A stretch of DNA of 64,000 nt from Scortum barcoo (lineage: Eukaryota > Chordata > Actinopteri > Centrarchiformes > Terapontidae), in NCBI GenBank assembly GCA_023238725.1, contig CM041548.1, forward strand, positions 14,467,752-14,531,751, written 5' to 3'. The notes under the pieces were generated by a model. It did no database searches. It saw only the letters and a list, made by a program, of their open reading frames with translations, and was not told the DNA's origin. Numbering within the stretch: position 1 is the stretch's first letter; the number at the start of each line of letters is the position of its first letter. Shown piece after piece: positions 1 through 13,000 of the stretch. Both the position numbers and the translations under genes were made by a program.

Positions 1-3000
1 ATCGTCCAGCAGGAACTTATGACAGGAACTCTCATGATGTTTGCAGGAGACAGATGCCTCAACCTTATACCCTTCAGTCAGCCATAGATACAGTATTATA
101 AATAGATACTGTATTATAAATAACAGCTCAAATCTTAAGTGATGCAATGTGCTCGAATCAGCTTAAAACAGCGCTGTATATTTAAGCTTGGTGAGCAGAC
201 GCACACATACTGAAAACTAAAAGAAAGACTAATGACCCAAGGGATGAAAAGTGGTCAACATCAGCAGAAGTTAATCCAGAGAGAGAGACTTCAGAAATCC
301 TTGTCTTATAAACAACGTCCTCTCGTTGTGCAGACACGACAGAATCCATCTTCATATCCTCTCTAAAAAGATGTGACACTCTCAACAAAGTTAAGTATGT
401 GACCTTGTGTGTTACTTTAAACACAGCGCATAGTATTAACATGAACCATGTCCAAATGTGCTGCTGTATAACACACCGCTGACACGTGTTGCACTTGAGA
501 TATACGTATGTCACATGAATTTGATGAATGTAACACATCCTGTTTAAAGGAAAGGAGACGCCATTCACTTTAAAGAGATTTAAATTGAATGTAACTATAC
601 AATAAGATAAAAATGGACCGAGAATGTTAAAGGAGCTCTGGTTTGGATTAGAGGATGTGAGGAGAGATAAAATGGTGACTTGACTTCACAAGACTTGCAC
701 CTGAAGTGGTGAGCTACAAACAGAGACTATAGTAGTAAATGTGTTCTGTGACCTTCAAGATATGCCCAGATAAATTGCACTCTAGTTTGACAAAGCAATC
801 ACAACTCTTTTCTGGGCTTTCAAACTTATTACATGGTCTTCATTGGCTGTTGGTTTGCTCAGTTGTCATGGACAATTGGATTGTCATGCAAGCTCAGTAG
901 CTGTCGATTCTGTAAAAATCAAGCGCACATGTAAATTCTTGACTCTGATAAAAAGTCATTTAACAATGTTTTTAAGACCATCTGATACTATTGAAAGCAA
1001 AGCTCCACTTAAAGCTAGCAAATGGACAAAAGAGCACTGTTAAATAATGAATTACGACAAGTATAACTTTTGATAACATATTTCATGAGATAATGAGAAA
1101 ATCATTTAAAAGATTAGGTGAAATTTCTCCAGCTTGTTGTGTTTTTTTTTTTAAAGCCGGACTGTAAGTTCTCTCCACCAAAAACAAGGCAGAACACCAA
1201 ATGGATTCCCCCTAAATCAAAGATATGCAGCTTACTGTTAAAAGTATCACTTGACAGCCCAACTGGTTTTTGCCAAAAATCTCTTTCCTTTCCTTATAAA
1301 TACCAGAGACGGATGAGCTCCTGTCCATTAACATGTCCTGCCGAGGAAGGTCTTTCCACTCTTCATCATCATACAGACAGTTGGATAAAACATGGCCGAG
1401 GGCCTGGATTGAAAGACATAAAATACCTGCATACTGCCATCTGCTTTCTGATTCTACTTTTTTTGCACTGTGTTATGTCCATGTGTTATAAAAGATTTGT
1501 GCAGATTAATATTGCCCGGCACCTTCGAACAGTGTATGGATGTGTGTGTGCCTCCTGATGATTGCCTGTGGCCTGGATTTACATTTAGATGCTAAGACTT
1601 GAGCATACAGTACATAATCCTTCCTTCAACCTAAAGCTTAAATCAGTTAATCCCAACAGTTTTATGGAGAACAATAAAATCCCCCATGTAATCTTTCATG
1701 AATGAAAGCTCCTGTTTTCCCATCAAAAATCACTGAGCTGAATGTAACCTAAAGGTGAGAGAAGCTGTGACTAAGTGAGGTTAGTAAGACCTCCTGGAGC
1801 AGCTGGCAAAGCATTATTGCATGAAATGAATTTATCTCCTTCAAATATTATTACTGTTCAAGGCTTCTAGTACCTCATGGAGAATTAGCTAAAATGCAGC
1901 ATTGTAATTATCTTTCCTTGTCTGAAAAAAACAAGAACAAACAATGGTCAACCTATGATCACTAAACAAAAAATATGTTTCTGAAACATACCTTGTGAAG
2001 ACAGAGTGAAAAAGACTTCTTCGATGTTAGATATTTATATCCTGTAAGTTTCCTACTTCTAACTCCTCTTCTTTCTTTACGTGTCCTCTGTGTTTGGTTA
2101 TGGATTGGTTAGTAGACGGACGAGAGCGAGAAGAGAGTTGGGATGTGAACCCCTCTGGGCGGTACAATTCCTCCAGCAGAGCTCAGTGTACAATCAGGCA
2201 GCGGGACGCCCCCCCATCTCTTTCTCAGGACACCCCCCCCCCGTCCCACTGAGGTACAATGCAGAATCAGAAGACAGTAAAAGAGTCTTCCCCTACACTA
2301 GTTTCCCTCTATCCTCATCTTCTTACACATCCCCTCCTCTGTATTTGCCAACTTCACTTTTCTCTCCATCTGCCTTTCCCTCATTCTTTCTTTCTGTTTC
2401 TCAGCCTGTTCTTGAATATTCAAAACAATGATTTGGAGAGGATGGGAGGAAGGAAGTGGAAGCCAAACAGAAGACCAGTATGTGCTTTAAAGACTTGTAC
2501 CCCAAAAGAATAACTCACACATGAAGCAGATAAGTTATAAGCAAAAGGTTTATTTGCTTGTTGAAGGAAGCAAAGGTTGGCGACAGGTAAGCGGTCAAAA
2601 AAGTAAAAACAAAAAAAGCCAGACAGAGACCTGGCAGAAAAACAGGCAATATCTGCAAATAGTAAGAGCTGACTGAGGCTGTGACACAGAAACACAACAT
2701 GGCGTAACACACTATTTCATTCAACTAGGTTTTTTAATAAAGTTTATTTAAAGCTCTCTGAGGTGGTCCCACACTGAAAGGGTCTGAAGTTCTTTTCCAC
2801 CTCTGTTTGTCTCTGTGTAAATACCTGAGTCAATTAGAGGAGAGAGAGAGGCGAGGGGGAATAATAGCGAGAAACAGGCAAAGTAATATAAACACCTGCT
2901 GTAGATGTTTTCACAAAGCTGCCAGCCTGTGAACCAGTTTCAGCAAATTTACGCGCACACTTCTAGGAACAGAGAGAGAAGGAAAGAGTAGATGGAGAGA

Positions 3001-4060
3001 GAGATGGAGGGGCGGTCTTTTACATTTATTTTCACAGAGATATACTATTTGGAGTGAAGCAGCACCTCATTACCCACAGTGACATAAACAACTGGAGTGA
3101 TGGCCGTACATGTGTGCAGCACAGACAGCCTGAATGCAGCTTAATACATCTCCAGCTCACGTGAAGTAAATGGGGGACTTTTGAGTTATGTCGCATTGCT
3201 GGTGATGTCATTTTGCAAAGTGCCTGGCTAATGTTTGATTGAATGTTTCTTGGCTTGTTCAAATATTTGAAACTTTTGTCAGATCTATCCTGCTCCGGCT
3301 TGTTTAAAGTGCTGCCGGCACAGAGGAAGGATGTCTCACTTGACACTTTGGTGGGAGTACTGAAATATAGTTGTGTGTAGGAGGTCTGTTTTTTAGAGAT
3401 TAACTTTCTGTATTTGGGATTTAATTTAACACCTAAAGGTTTACTAGTGCACAGGGAGAGCTACACAGTAAAATAAGTTGTACGATGTCTTCTGTGAGTC
3501 TAGAGGAGCTTTCTGTAGTAGCTATTATCTGTTATCTAAGCTTATCAGTAGATATCTTCAGTATGTTAATTAAGTCTTAAATAAAAAAAAACAAATATTT
3601 TCCTTGAAAGTCTAAGAAGTCTAATACAACCCAGAGCTGTGCAATAATTAAATATTCAAATCAAAGAGTGAATAAGGTTATGCAGTGTTATAAAGGCTGA
3701 TTTACATGTGAGAAAAATGGTAGAAAAGGTGGACTTTAAATCTTTAAATCTGAGTCCCCTATAAAAAAACTATAACATACCATAACATGCCTATAATATA
3801 AATGCATCATGACTTTCAGCTGATAGGTGCTCCACTTCATCATGAAATACAAAATAAATGTGAAAATATCAATTTTTAGTAATAATAAATACTGTAGATA
3901 GTTTAGTCCATATCACCAAACCCTAATTACATATTGTAGTCTCATATAAATATATTACTTTGAACTAACAAAAACATATTACAAATATGTATAAGTAGTT
4001 AGAATATGTTGAATATATTATTATATAATAAAACATTGTGAATACATCAGTCAGGCTTTT
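1..4060. other. Intergenic DNA, no gene recognised
   Basis: No open frame here resembles a known protein or is bounded by convincing splice sites. The longest frames (about 100-146 codons) are low in complexity or full of chance residues. The stretch contains an 18-bp imperfect tandem copy near 86-121, a pyrimidine-rich tract near 2280-2410, C-runs near 2208-2240 and purine-rich sequence near 2830-3020. It could hold non-coding exons or the 3' end of a neighbouring gene, but nothing in it shows that. Confidence 0.6.
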
Positions 4061-4061
4061 T

Positions 4062-4075
4062 GTTGCCACGGCGAC
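4062..4075 (+). promoter_or_regulatory. RFX X-box motif upstream of cfap20
   Basis: GTTGCCACGGCGAC fits the X-box layout GYTRCC-N(1-3)-RGYAAC with a perfect left half, a two-base spacer and one mismatch in the right half. It lies about 350 bp before the cfap20 start codon. RFX factors bind such sites in promoters of ciliary genes, and CFAP20 is ciliary. Motif identity is read directly; function is inferred. Confidence 0.55.
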
Positions 4076-4125
4076 AGAGATGCGTCAACTTTTAAGAGCC
4101 GATGTGAACAACATCCGCAGCTTCT

Positions 4126-4138
4126 GTTCCCTAGCAAC
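4126..4138 (+). promoter_or_regulatory. Second RFX X-box motif upstream of cfap20
   Basis: GTTCCCTAGCAAC has a perfect right half (AGCAAC), a one-base spacer and one mismatch in the left half. It is 50 bp downstream of the first X-box and about 290 bp before the cfap20 start codon. A further isolated half-site (AGCAAC) occurs near 4356. Confidence 0.5.
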
Positions 4139-4424
4139 ACCAAAATAACAAAGACTTGACCACTACTGTGACTTTCCTCCATCTTTTGTGTGTCCTTATG
4201 ACAGACGGGTGGAAATATCACAATACGAGACAAATAAGGCTTTTATTTGACTGACACGTTTTAATTTGTGTGAGCGGAACTGGGTGTTGTGTTCCACACG
4301 GAAGCGGTCGCGTTGGGCACGGAAACCAAATCTGTAAACAAACGTCAGGCTCGTTAGCAACAGTACGAGCAGACTGAAACACATGTTCAAACACAGACTG
4401 CAGGACTAGTTGAGCACAGAGAAG

Positions 4425-6810
4425 ATGTTTAAAAACACTTTCCAAAGCGGATTCTTATCCATTTTATACAGCATCGGCAGCAAACCGCTCCAGATTTGGG
4501 ATAAAAAGGTGAGCAGCGATTCAGAGAGTGCTACGAACATCATGGAGCTTCATGAGCTAGGTGTGCTAACAAGCTAACAAGCGATATGTGTGTGTTGGGT
4601 TGAACACAACATTAAAACTGAGCTCTCTGTATGTCTTTGGTTTGAAGGCAGTGTTTAAATAGATGAGCTGTGTGTTAGTACAATTTGACGCACACATTAT
4701 CAGTCTGGAGAGAAGTTAATCTGCTCCAGCGAACAACAATAGAGATGAACTTATTGATTTAATGTAAGCTGTTAAGTCTTAGGTGTCTTCCCTGTTCATA
4801 TTTCTTGTTCTTATCCTATTTAAAAATTTCTATAAATGTTATATACATGTGTTGCATGAAAGGGCAAAAACGTTCATTTCATTGTGCAAGCCTGTGTTGT
4901 AAAAAGACAGCTTGCTTGATAGCTACCACAGTAAACTAAACACAGTTTGCAGCAGTAATTTAAAGCAGCAGTATTGATCTAGATTGAATTCAGGAGGCTT
5001 GTCGCGCTAATGCATTCTTGATATTTGTATTCCTGATGTTAAATTGAAACAAAATGTGTCTTGTTCTCACTGATATTTAAATAAAACAACAGCAAGGTGG
5101 GCAGGGAGGCGCTGTTGCTAAGCAACAGGTAATAATAGTAACAGTGGAGGAGGATATCTTTTGTTTAAGACAGTCAGAGTTTGGATAACTTACATTAGGG
5201 CTGCAACTAGAGATTATTATCATTATCCATTAATCTGATCATTTTCATTTCATCAGTGTTTATCAGTGTTCCCCAGAGCTCAAAACGAGGTCCTCAATTT
5301 TGTCCACAAACCCAAAGATATTCAATTTATTGTTGCGGAGGACTGAAAAAAACAGAAAATATTCACATTTGAGAAGCTGAAATCAGAGGCATTAGACACT
5401 TTTTCTTAAAAAAAAAAAGACTCAAACAATGATTATCAAAATAGCTGGCAATTAATTTGATAGTTGACTTGACTATTCTTTGCGGCTCTAAACTTTAAAC
5501 AGTTATTAAAAACATTCACTGTCTTAGTCATCCTGATTAATTATAGCAGCAGTAAGGGATCATGTTTATTAAGAATTTGAGTGGTCTCTCAGGTTGGCAA
5601 ACTATACAATGGTGATGATGTTTCTATATTACCTCAAACATGTCGTTGGCATTTATGTACTTCGGCAGACATGCAACAACACAGCTTTATCTGCAATAAA
5701 CGTGAAGTTGAATTATGGTGACAATGCTCCTTTACCAGTGAGATACAGATTTGATGATTTAATTTCTCCCCATAAACCTCAAGAAAAATAACATTTCTGT
5801 GTGTTGACAGGTAAGAAATGGTCACATCAAGAGAATCACAGACAACGACATCCACTCACTGGTGTTGGAGGTCGAGGGGACGAACGTCAGGTGAGTTTTT
5901 GTATGTTTAATGGATTCTTCAGCTCAGGTCAGTTCATTAAAGCAAAAGTCACACTCATCTGTTCTGCCTTGTCTTTTTTTTATTTCTTCTACTCGCTGCA
6001 GCACCACATATATAACATGTCCTGCAGACCCCAAGAAGACGCTGGGCATCAAGCTTCCTTTTCTCGTTATGATCATCAAGAACCTCAAGAAGTATTTCAC
6101 CTTTGAAGTCCAGGTAAGGAAGGCGCTCTTACAAATAAAGACCACCTCCATGTCTTGGTAAACAAACAACCATGTTCTCATGCATCAGTGACAGCAAAGC
6201 TTTCTCCCCTCCTTCACAACTTTTAGGTGTTAGACGATAAAAACGTTCGCCGGCGGTTTCGGGCAAGCAACTATCAAAGCACGACACGAGTGAAGCCGTT
6301 TATCTGCACCATGCCCATGAGGCTGGACGACGGCTGGAACCAGATTCAGTTCAACCTATCGGACTTCACCAGGAGGGCCTATGGAACCAACTACATCGAG
6401 ACGCTGCGTGTTCAGGTTAGTGCGCAGGGGCGGAAATCAGCTGTGTCCAGATGCTGCACGGCACCAGTGGGAATGTCCTCGTTGAACTTTTATTTCCGCT
6501 TTCCTTTCAGATCCACGCGAACTGTCGGATAAGGAGAGTGTATTTCTCAGACAGACTGTACTCTGAGGACGAGCTCCCGGCAGAGTTTAAACTCTACCTG
6601 CCTGTCCAGAACCAGAAAGCCAAGGTGACTCTACACACGAACACAGATGGATTTATTTGGTTATACATATCATTGTGTTTGCATACCATACACTTATTAT
6701 GTTACATGTGGGGATATTATATCTTTGTGATGACAACTGTGAGTCAAATAAGAGGTTTAGAAAGTAAATAGTTTGTCTAACACTCGTCTGTTTGTGTCTT
6801 GCAGCAGTAA
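4425..6810 (+). CDS. cfap20: Cilia- and flagella-associated protein 20 (CFAP20/BUG22), complete, 6 exons
   Basis: Coding exons are 4425-4508, 5811-5890, 6002-6113, 6227-6415, 6511-6624 and 6805-6810, total 585 nt or 194 residues. Every intron is GT-AG and the frame carries through. The product begins [18 protein letters not shown] and includes [18 protein letters not shown] and [20 protein letters not shown], which I recognise as nearly identical to vertebrate CFAP20. CFAP20 is a small all-domain protein of cilia and centrioles, a microtubule inner protein at the inner junction of doublets, needed for ciliary motility and tubulin modification. The final exon encodes only one glutamine plus the stop. 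The end reads PVQNQKAKQ, one residue longer than the human protein as I remember it (193 residues). The start is the first ATG and gives the conserved N-terminus. Intron 1 (1.3 kb) carries an X-box and a non-autonomous transposon. It is transcribed convergently with dgat1. Confidence 0.97.
5114..5126 (+). promoter_or_regulatory. Palindromic RFX X-box in cfap20 intron 1
   Basis: GTTGCTAAGCAAC is a perfect inverted repeat: six-base arms around a central A, with half-sites typical of RFX dimers. It lies about 600 bp inside intron 1, just before a transposon copy. It is a stronger palindrome than the two upstream sites. Confidence 0.55.
5196..5490. mobile_element. Non-autonomous terminal-inverted-repeat element in cfap20 intron 1
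   Basis: The segment starts TAGGGCTGCAACTAG and ends with the inverted counterpart TTTGCGGCTCTA. Inside it reads like the widespread teleost repeat with a 'CCACAAACCCAAAGATATTC' core followed by an A-rich stretch. I recognise it from memory as a common teleost non-autonomous DNA transposon; the superfamily is not certain. It has no coding capacity. Confidence 0.7.
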
Positions 6811-6967
6811 AGATTCAACCAGCACTGTCCCCACCCCCAACCCCCGTCATCATGTGGAGTTTAGCTGTAAGATTTTCTGTGTGTAGGCATATGAGCTTTA
6901 AAACTTTGTAATATTGTCATTTGGAAGTAAGAGCTTTGAGTGCCCGTCTTGTGTTTGCTCTCTGCAC

Positions 6968-6973
6968 ATTAAA
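6968..6973 (+). promoter_or_regulatory. Likely cfap20 polyadenylation signal
   Basis: ATTAAA lies 158 bp after the cfap20 stop codon and is followed by a T-rich downstream element. It is the first standard polyadenylation hexamer after the stop, implying a short 3' UTR. Confidence 0.55.
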
Positions 6974-9900
6974 GTTTTTTTTATGGATGCAGTTTTCATA
7001 CTCTGTTTGTTTAAAGATGATATATAAGTAACCAGGAAATTCAGCACACTCACTACACCATTGAAGGCCCATCACTTGTTTTAAAAAAAATAATAAAGAA
7101 AAATAGATGAGTCAGTTCATCGTATAGAAATAATCTTTATCAAACGACACAAATAATTTCAAGTGAAAGGCTATGAAAATGATTTTCATTCCCAAAACAA
7201 AATCTTCGTTTCACTTTGGATTTCTGTACACAGTTTGAACAGATCAATAATACTTTAATTTTTTTTTTACTACTTGTTATATATGACAGTCATTCACAAA
7301 TAAAATGAACCCTGAAAAGACAATCCAACTTAAATCTGCATTTTCAGTTCTGAGAGCAGACTTAGTGCAGTAGGGAAATGGAAACAGGAAGTTCTGGGCT
7401 TCAGATGGATAAAATAACCACATAATGTATTGGGACATACAACATATTCTCAGAAGAATTCACTTTGTATTTTTCATTTCCAAGAAATGTCAGAAAAACA
7501 AAACAAAGTGAGGCGGAATTAAAAGTCAACAATAACTCAATGGAGTAAATACATTTTTAACTAGGGATTCATGAAAATGAAGAAAGAACAAGTTCTAACT
7601 TTCCATTTGCATGGTTTGATTAATTGAATTGATTTATGATTTACTGTTTATTGTTATTAGTCCTTCCACCAAACTAAAGAAGCTACCCAAGCAGCAGCTC
7701 TTAGTGATGAGAAACACAAGCTGTCTTTAGTTGTATTTACATAGTGAAGACATTTTTGCTACATCTGCTACCTCTGGAGTAATCCTCAGATGGTCACTCT
7801 ATATTAAACATATAGGTTGAACAAATGACACACATGCAGTGCTGCTCACAGTTTATGAAACTGGGTCACATTTGAGAAAAATGGGTCACACTAAAAGATA
7901 TTAAAGCTGCCATTTGTGCATGTGACAAGATTAATGCATGACTCTTTAATCTTGTTTTCAAGAAAACAAAAATTCTTGCTTTAAGAATTAACATCTGAAA
8001 AAGTGTCACACTGCTAAAGGGTTTAGTTACATTTGGACAAGAATTTGAAGAAAGGGCAGGAAGGTTCCTAAAGACACCATAAATATAAATGCATCGTGGA
8101 AAGGTTAGTTAAAGTTAGTTAAGTATTTGGCCTCTGTCTTTTTTATGTAAAATTGGTGTATATATTTTTTTACAATTTGAGTTGAAACATATTTTTACAG
8201 CAGGCACTTATACATTTTAAGAAGGAATACCAACACAGTCTAAAACTGGTGTCTTAATTCAACAACAGTTTTCCCTGAAATGTGATCAATGCAGAAAGAA
8301 AGAGGACAAAGCTTTTTTGAAAAAAAAAAAAAAAAAATTGACATTTTCGGTTAACTTTCATTGAGTTTTTGGAAAGAAGTTTAAAACATAAGGAGAACAT
8401 CTTTCTGTATTAATGATATTGCAATATCCATATTGGCAACAGCGTCAAGCTCTGGTAACTTTCATCTGAAGCCGAAAAAAAAAAAAAAAATCAACTCTTT
8501 AGGATTTAAGTATTGAAAAACATCTGGTGTGAAAAGGCTCATCACCACTGCAGCTGTTGTTTTATCCGAAAACAAGATGTCAACAAGCAAATTACAAAAC
8601 ATACAAATGATATGAACAAATCATATTTTCCTCACACAGTTGATAATAACGTAAAGAATACATTCATTGAAGTCTATTGCTTTAGTCAACAGCATGCATC
8701 TCTCTAAAGTGCAAAAAACATTCATTGGTTGAAATCATTGCATTAAATCACTGATTTAAAATAAAATACAACATAACTTAATTTCCAGATGGCACAACAT
8801 AAGTGCAGACAGTCATAGCAACTAATGAAATTATACACAGTATAACGTAAACACAAAAAAGACAATAAAGCCAAGGCAAACCACAAACCTGAAGCATGTA
8901 CTGTTACACTAAGAGCTTGCATTGATGATGATTGAAGAGGAGAAGCCATTTGGAGGTCCACGATTGTACAAATAAGGGTCACAGAAATGTCCTTTAACTG
9001 GCTCTCCTTCACTTTATAGCTTCCTTCAGCTTCACAAATCCATTTACTATAAATTTTTGTAATACTCAACAACTTCACTGCATCAAAAAGTTAAGCGATA
9101 TAGGATATATACACAGAATACATGTAATAAACACTGTGGTCAATTTGAAGAACCAGACACATCCTTAATTGGCAATTGGAATTTTTAAGCCTTGGCCAGA
9201 CAAACAAACAGTTCATTTGGTATCATAATTTCTCTGCTGTGTCTGGATGCTAAACTAAAGTGGCTTCTAAACCACAGAGACAGAAACATTGTCATGTGGG
9301 CTCTATAGAGGCAGGGTCCTGTCCTGGCTTGTGTTCGCTCGGCAGTGGTTCACGTTTGTTGCACAGGAAGGTGTTTGGGTTTTCCAAAACCCGAGGACGC
9401 TTGGTTATGGCATTTCCACTTGTGAATGCATTGAAGTGCTTTTGAAGTTCAAGAAACTGTTGTTAAAAGTCAAGCAGAGGAATTGCACCTGACCTTTGTT
9501 TGAGCTCTGAATCATGCGCCACCAGCACTGGCTACTCCGGTAAACCTGAGCACCATACGTTTACTTTTGTTAAGTACAATCCAACAAATCAGAGGGAGGG
9601 ATCATTTCCAATAACAGAGATCCAAGTGCTGTGTCACTTTGGGTCCAGGATCGTTTGTTAAAAGATGAAACGTCCGCATGTTAGATACAGATGTTAAGAG
9701 CATGTGGTGACTACTAATACTGAAAGCTGACTACAAAGGCGTGTTTGTCTTACTGAAGTGGAAAACCGCTTTAAAACCAGCACTTCTCATGTTGGTTGAA
9801 TCATTTCCTGACACACTGTTTCTCTTTAGTGCAAAAATCCAAAACTATTTTCCTACCATTTCCTAACTATTTCATATAGCAGGACTTTGTTATTGTCACT

Positions 9901-10015
9901 TTAACTTGCTCTGCATTCACTCATTGAGTTGTTCTGCAGGCTGGTGTGTATGTACGTGTGTGTATACATCATGACAACAGGTTTAGTTGTGTGACTGTGG
10001 GAGCGTGTGTGTTTG
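6974..10015. other. Convergent 3' region between cfap20 and dgat1
   Basis: There is no coding frame. The region is AT-rich with poly(A) runs near 8319-8337 and 8475-8490. The dgat1 3' UTR must start at 10015 and run leftward. Reading the minus strand, an AATAAA occurs at 7652-7647, which would give a 3' UTR of about 2.4 kb, but the true end cannot be fixed by eye. Confidence 0.5.
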
Positions 10016-13000
10016 TTATGTCGTGCCCCCATAATGAATGACGTAGTAGTCATGGACATACATCAACACAGCGACAGGCTGGCCAATGATGAGCGAGATC
10101 CACACGGCAGCGTTGCCGTAGTTTCCATTTAGGAAACGGCCCACGAACCAAGCCAGAGGAACCTGAAGAGATCAAAAGTTCAGAGGTCAAAGTGGGCTTG
10201 TCCTTCAGGTCTGTATGTGGGAGGAGAGAAAGTGATTAGTCACATTTCAATGTGTCTCACCTGAGCCATCATCCCCATAAAGGCCCACAGTCTGAACGTC
10301 TTCAGAGGAACGCTCACCAGATACTGAAGAAAGAGACAAATACCACATAAGACACACAAAATCTGTAAATGTCAGGAGGTAAGCTGCACATTCATGACTC
10401 AGATATAATCTTTTTATTTTTAGGCCGAAGAATAAAACGTTTTGGCACTTTTAACTTACTTATGTCTATCTGCAAGCCAGCATCTCATAGCATTTGAAAT
10501 AATACATTAGTATTATTTATTTATTTGTTATACAAGTTGGGTTGCACAGAATATCATGTAAATGTGTAAATACGTAAATAAAATTGCTGTCCACAACAGG
10601 CCATTTCATTAACACATCTGAAGAAAATGAAAGAAAAATCTTTTTTTGAGGTTCAATTAACAGATTTGTAGAGTTAAGTGGTGCTGCGTGTCACATGGGA
10701 AGACTGAGTGCTGCGGGTTTACCTCGTGGAAGAAGGCAGACACCAGGAAGACAGCGGTTTGAGCCAAAAACTTGTTAATCCCCCTCCTCAACATCGGCTT
10801 ATAGAAGTGTCTGGAACACATAAAGACATGATTAAGTGCACATACAGACAATTGACAAATTACACTGAACTTAAATCTTCCTGAAAATACACTCAGATAT
10901 ATATGATACACTCTGTACATTGATTTATTTATCATTGTACTTTTTATTTTCTTTCATACACACCACAATGAGAATATTAGGCCAAAACATTGAACAGGAG
11001 GTGATTATTGAAAAAAAGTTCACCTCAGACACCACTTGTGAACTGGGATATTCCAGTTGGCCCAGAAATATGTGACAGATTCAGAGTTCCTGAAATGAAC
11101 AGAAATAGCACAGTTTGAAAAACTGACTTCATCTGACACACTCAGCTTGAGCGTCTGTTACACAGTGTGTTTGTACTGACCTAAATGTTTAGGCGTGTAT
11201 CTGTATGTTTATGTATATAACTGTGTGTGACTGACTCACCACCAGTCTTTGTAGAACTCCCTGTCTCCGAACTGCAGCAGCTCTGCCACAAAGTTCATAG
11301 AGGAATGGAAAAACCAATAGAAGAATATTAACCATATCAGATGGTTAGGGACCTGGGAGAGGAGGGAAGATGAGGGAGGAAAGGAGAGGAGAGGAGAGGA
11401 GAGGAGAGGAGAGGAGAGGAGAGAGAGGAGAGGAGATGGTCAAAGGAGAAGTTAGGAAAGGTTTCTGGGTTGGTATGGTTTCACTAAGATTGCCATGGTG
11501 TTTTTACCTCTTCTCTTAATGTGGCACATTTATCACAACTAGACACGCTCTCTTGGTTCAATATGGAAGAGATCGAGTGGAAAAAAAAAAAAGTTTGTTT
11601 TTACTCATTTCCTTACTCATTTAATTACACTATGTCACAATACTCACAGCTAACTTTAGGAGGCGCTCCACCATCCTAGAAAAGTCCATTTCCTGTCCAA
11701 GACACAAACAATGACGCGTTCTTATTGTCAACATCTTGACCTTAAGACAAAACCAATTATTGTCCATGATCCTTTGCTTCTTGCTCTCATCAGAGAACAT
11801 TATGTGAATGTAACTTTAGTGCAGAGGTTGTTGGTAAGGCTGTGAGAAAGTAAACACACTGCATGCAAAGTAAAATAAATCAATCTCTCCTTTTGTAATG
11901 AGGTTATGTGAGTGTGTGTGTGTACGCACCTGGAACGGTTTCATCGAGTTCTGTATAGTGGGAACCATCCACTGCGGGACACATGAAAAAATTCTTGTTT
12001 GAGTGGTGAAAACTGATTTAAATAAGCAAGTCTTTCCATAGCAAATGACTTCCTGTTAAACTCAGCAAGTGCGTTTTCATCCGGAGCGCTTGTCCGTGTG
12101 TTTAGGTCACATAAATGTTAAACATACCTGCTGTATTAATCCCACCAACAGCTGCATGAAGAAAAGCTACAAGAAAGAAAAAAAAAAAAAAAAAAAAAAC
12201 ATTCATATTGATGTCTGTTTGTGTTTGCGGTTTGTTTTCCACCATTTGAGTTTAAAACTAAAGTGTGTGTGTATGTGTTTCAACTCACCATTTCAAAAAG
12301 TCTTCTCATCAGGAACCTTTTGCGTATCCGAGGTGACCGCGGGAAGTTGAGTTGGTAGCAGAGAGTTGGGGCAAAGACGAAGTAGTAAATGTCTAAAGAA
12401 AAATAAAGAAATAACATATTAAGTTATTATACATCAATAAAACATTTCCTGTAAAAATTGGCGCCATGATTACCTCTGTGGGTGAGGTTGCCTGGGTAGG
12501 AGACATTAGTATGAACTGCTGAACCATTTGATTGTGCCACAGACGGACCTGAAGAAACAGACACATAAAAATGGTGATGATAATAAATTAGTACTTTCAG
12601 TCTCAGAAGCTCATTTCATCAGCTAGCATACCCATGTTTAATACTGCAACATATCAGATCTCAATATAAATATCTAAAGACATGTCACTGTGTTGTGTGT
12701 TTTTCTCAGCTCCTGCAGTGAGAAGATAAAATCATCAAGTTGCATTTAGGATTAAAATAACTTCTAAACACACTGTGTGATAACAACATGACACACAACT
12801 TTGATCAATGTGTGAGTGTGTGTGTGTGTGTGAGAGAGAGGAGGGACAGTGAGTTTGCCAAAAGCACTTTGTTTTGTCACCACTAGATGGTAGTAGCAGC
12901 AAAGTAATACAAACAAACCAAAACAATATAATCCTGTTAAATGTGTGCTGAAATTTGTACATACTAATCCATTTTTATACCTTTATTTAGCTGAGTTAGT

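Noticed and set aside
1118..1558. 146-codon open frame
   Set aside because: It has no recognisable domain, no convincing splice or start context, and a composition like random translated AT-rich DNA.
1..4000. Expected CSNK2A2 3' end next to cfap20, by analogy with human
   Set aside because: No kinase-like exon or recognisable C-terminal casein kinase sequence was found on either strand.
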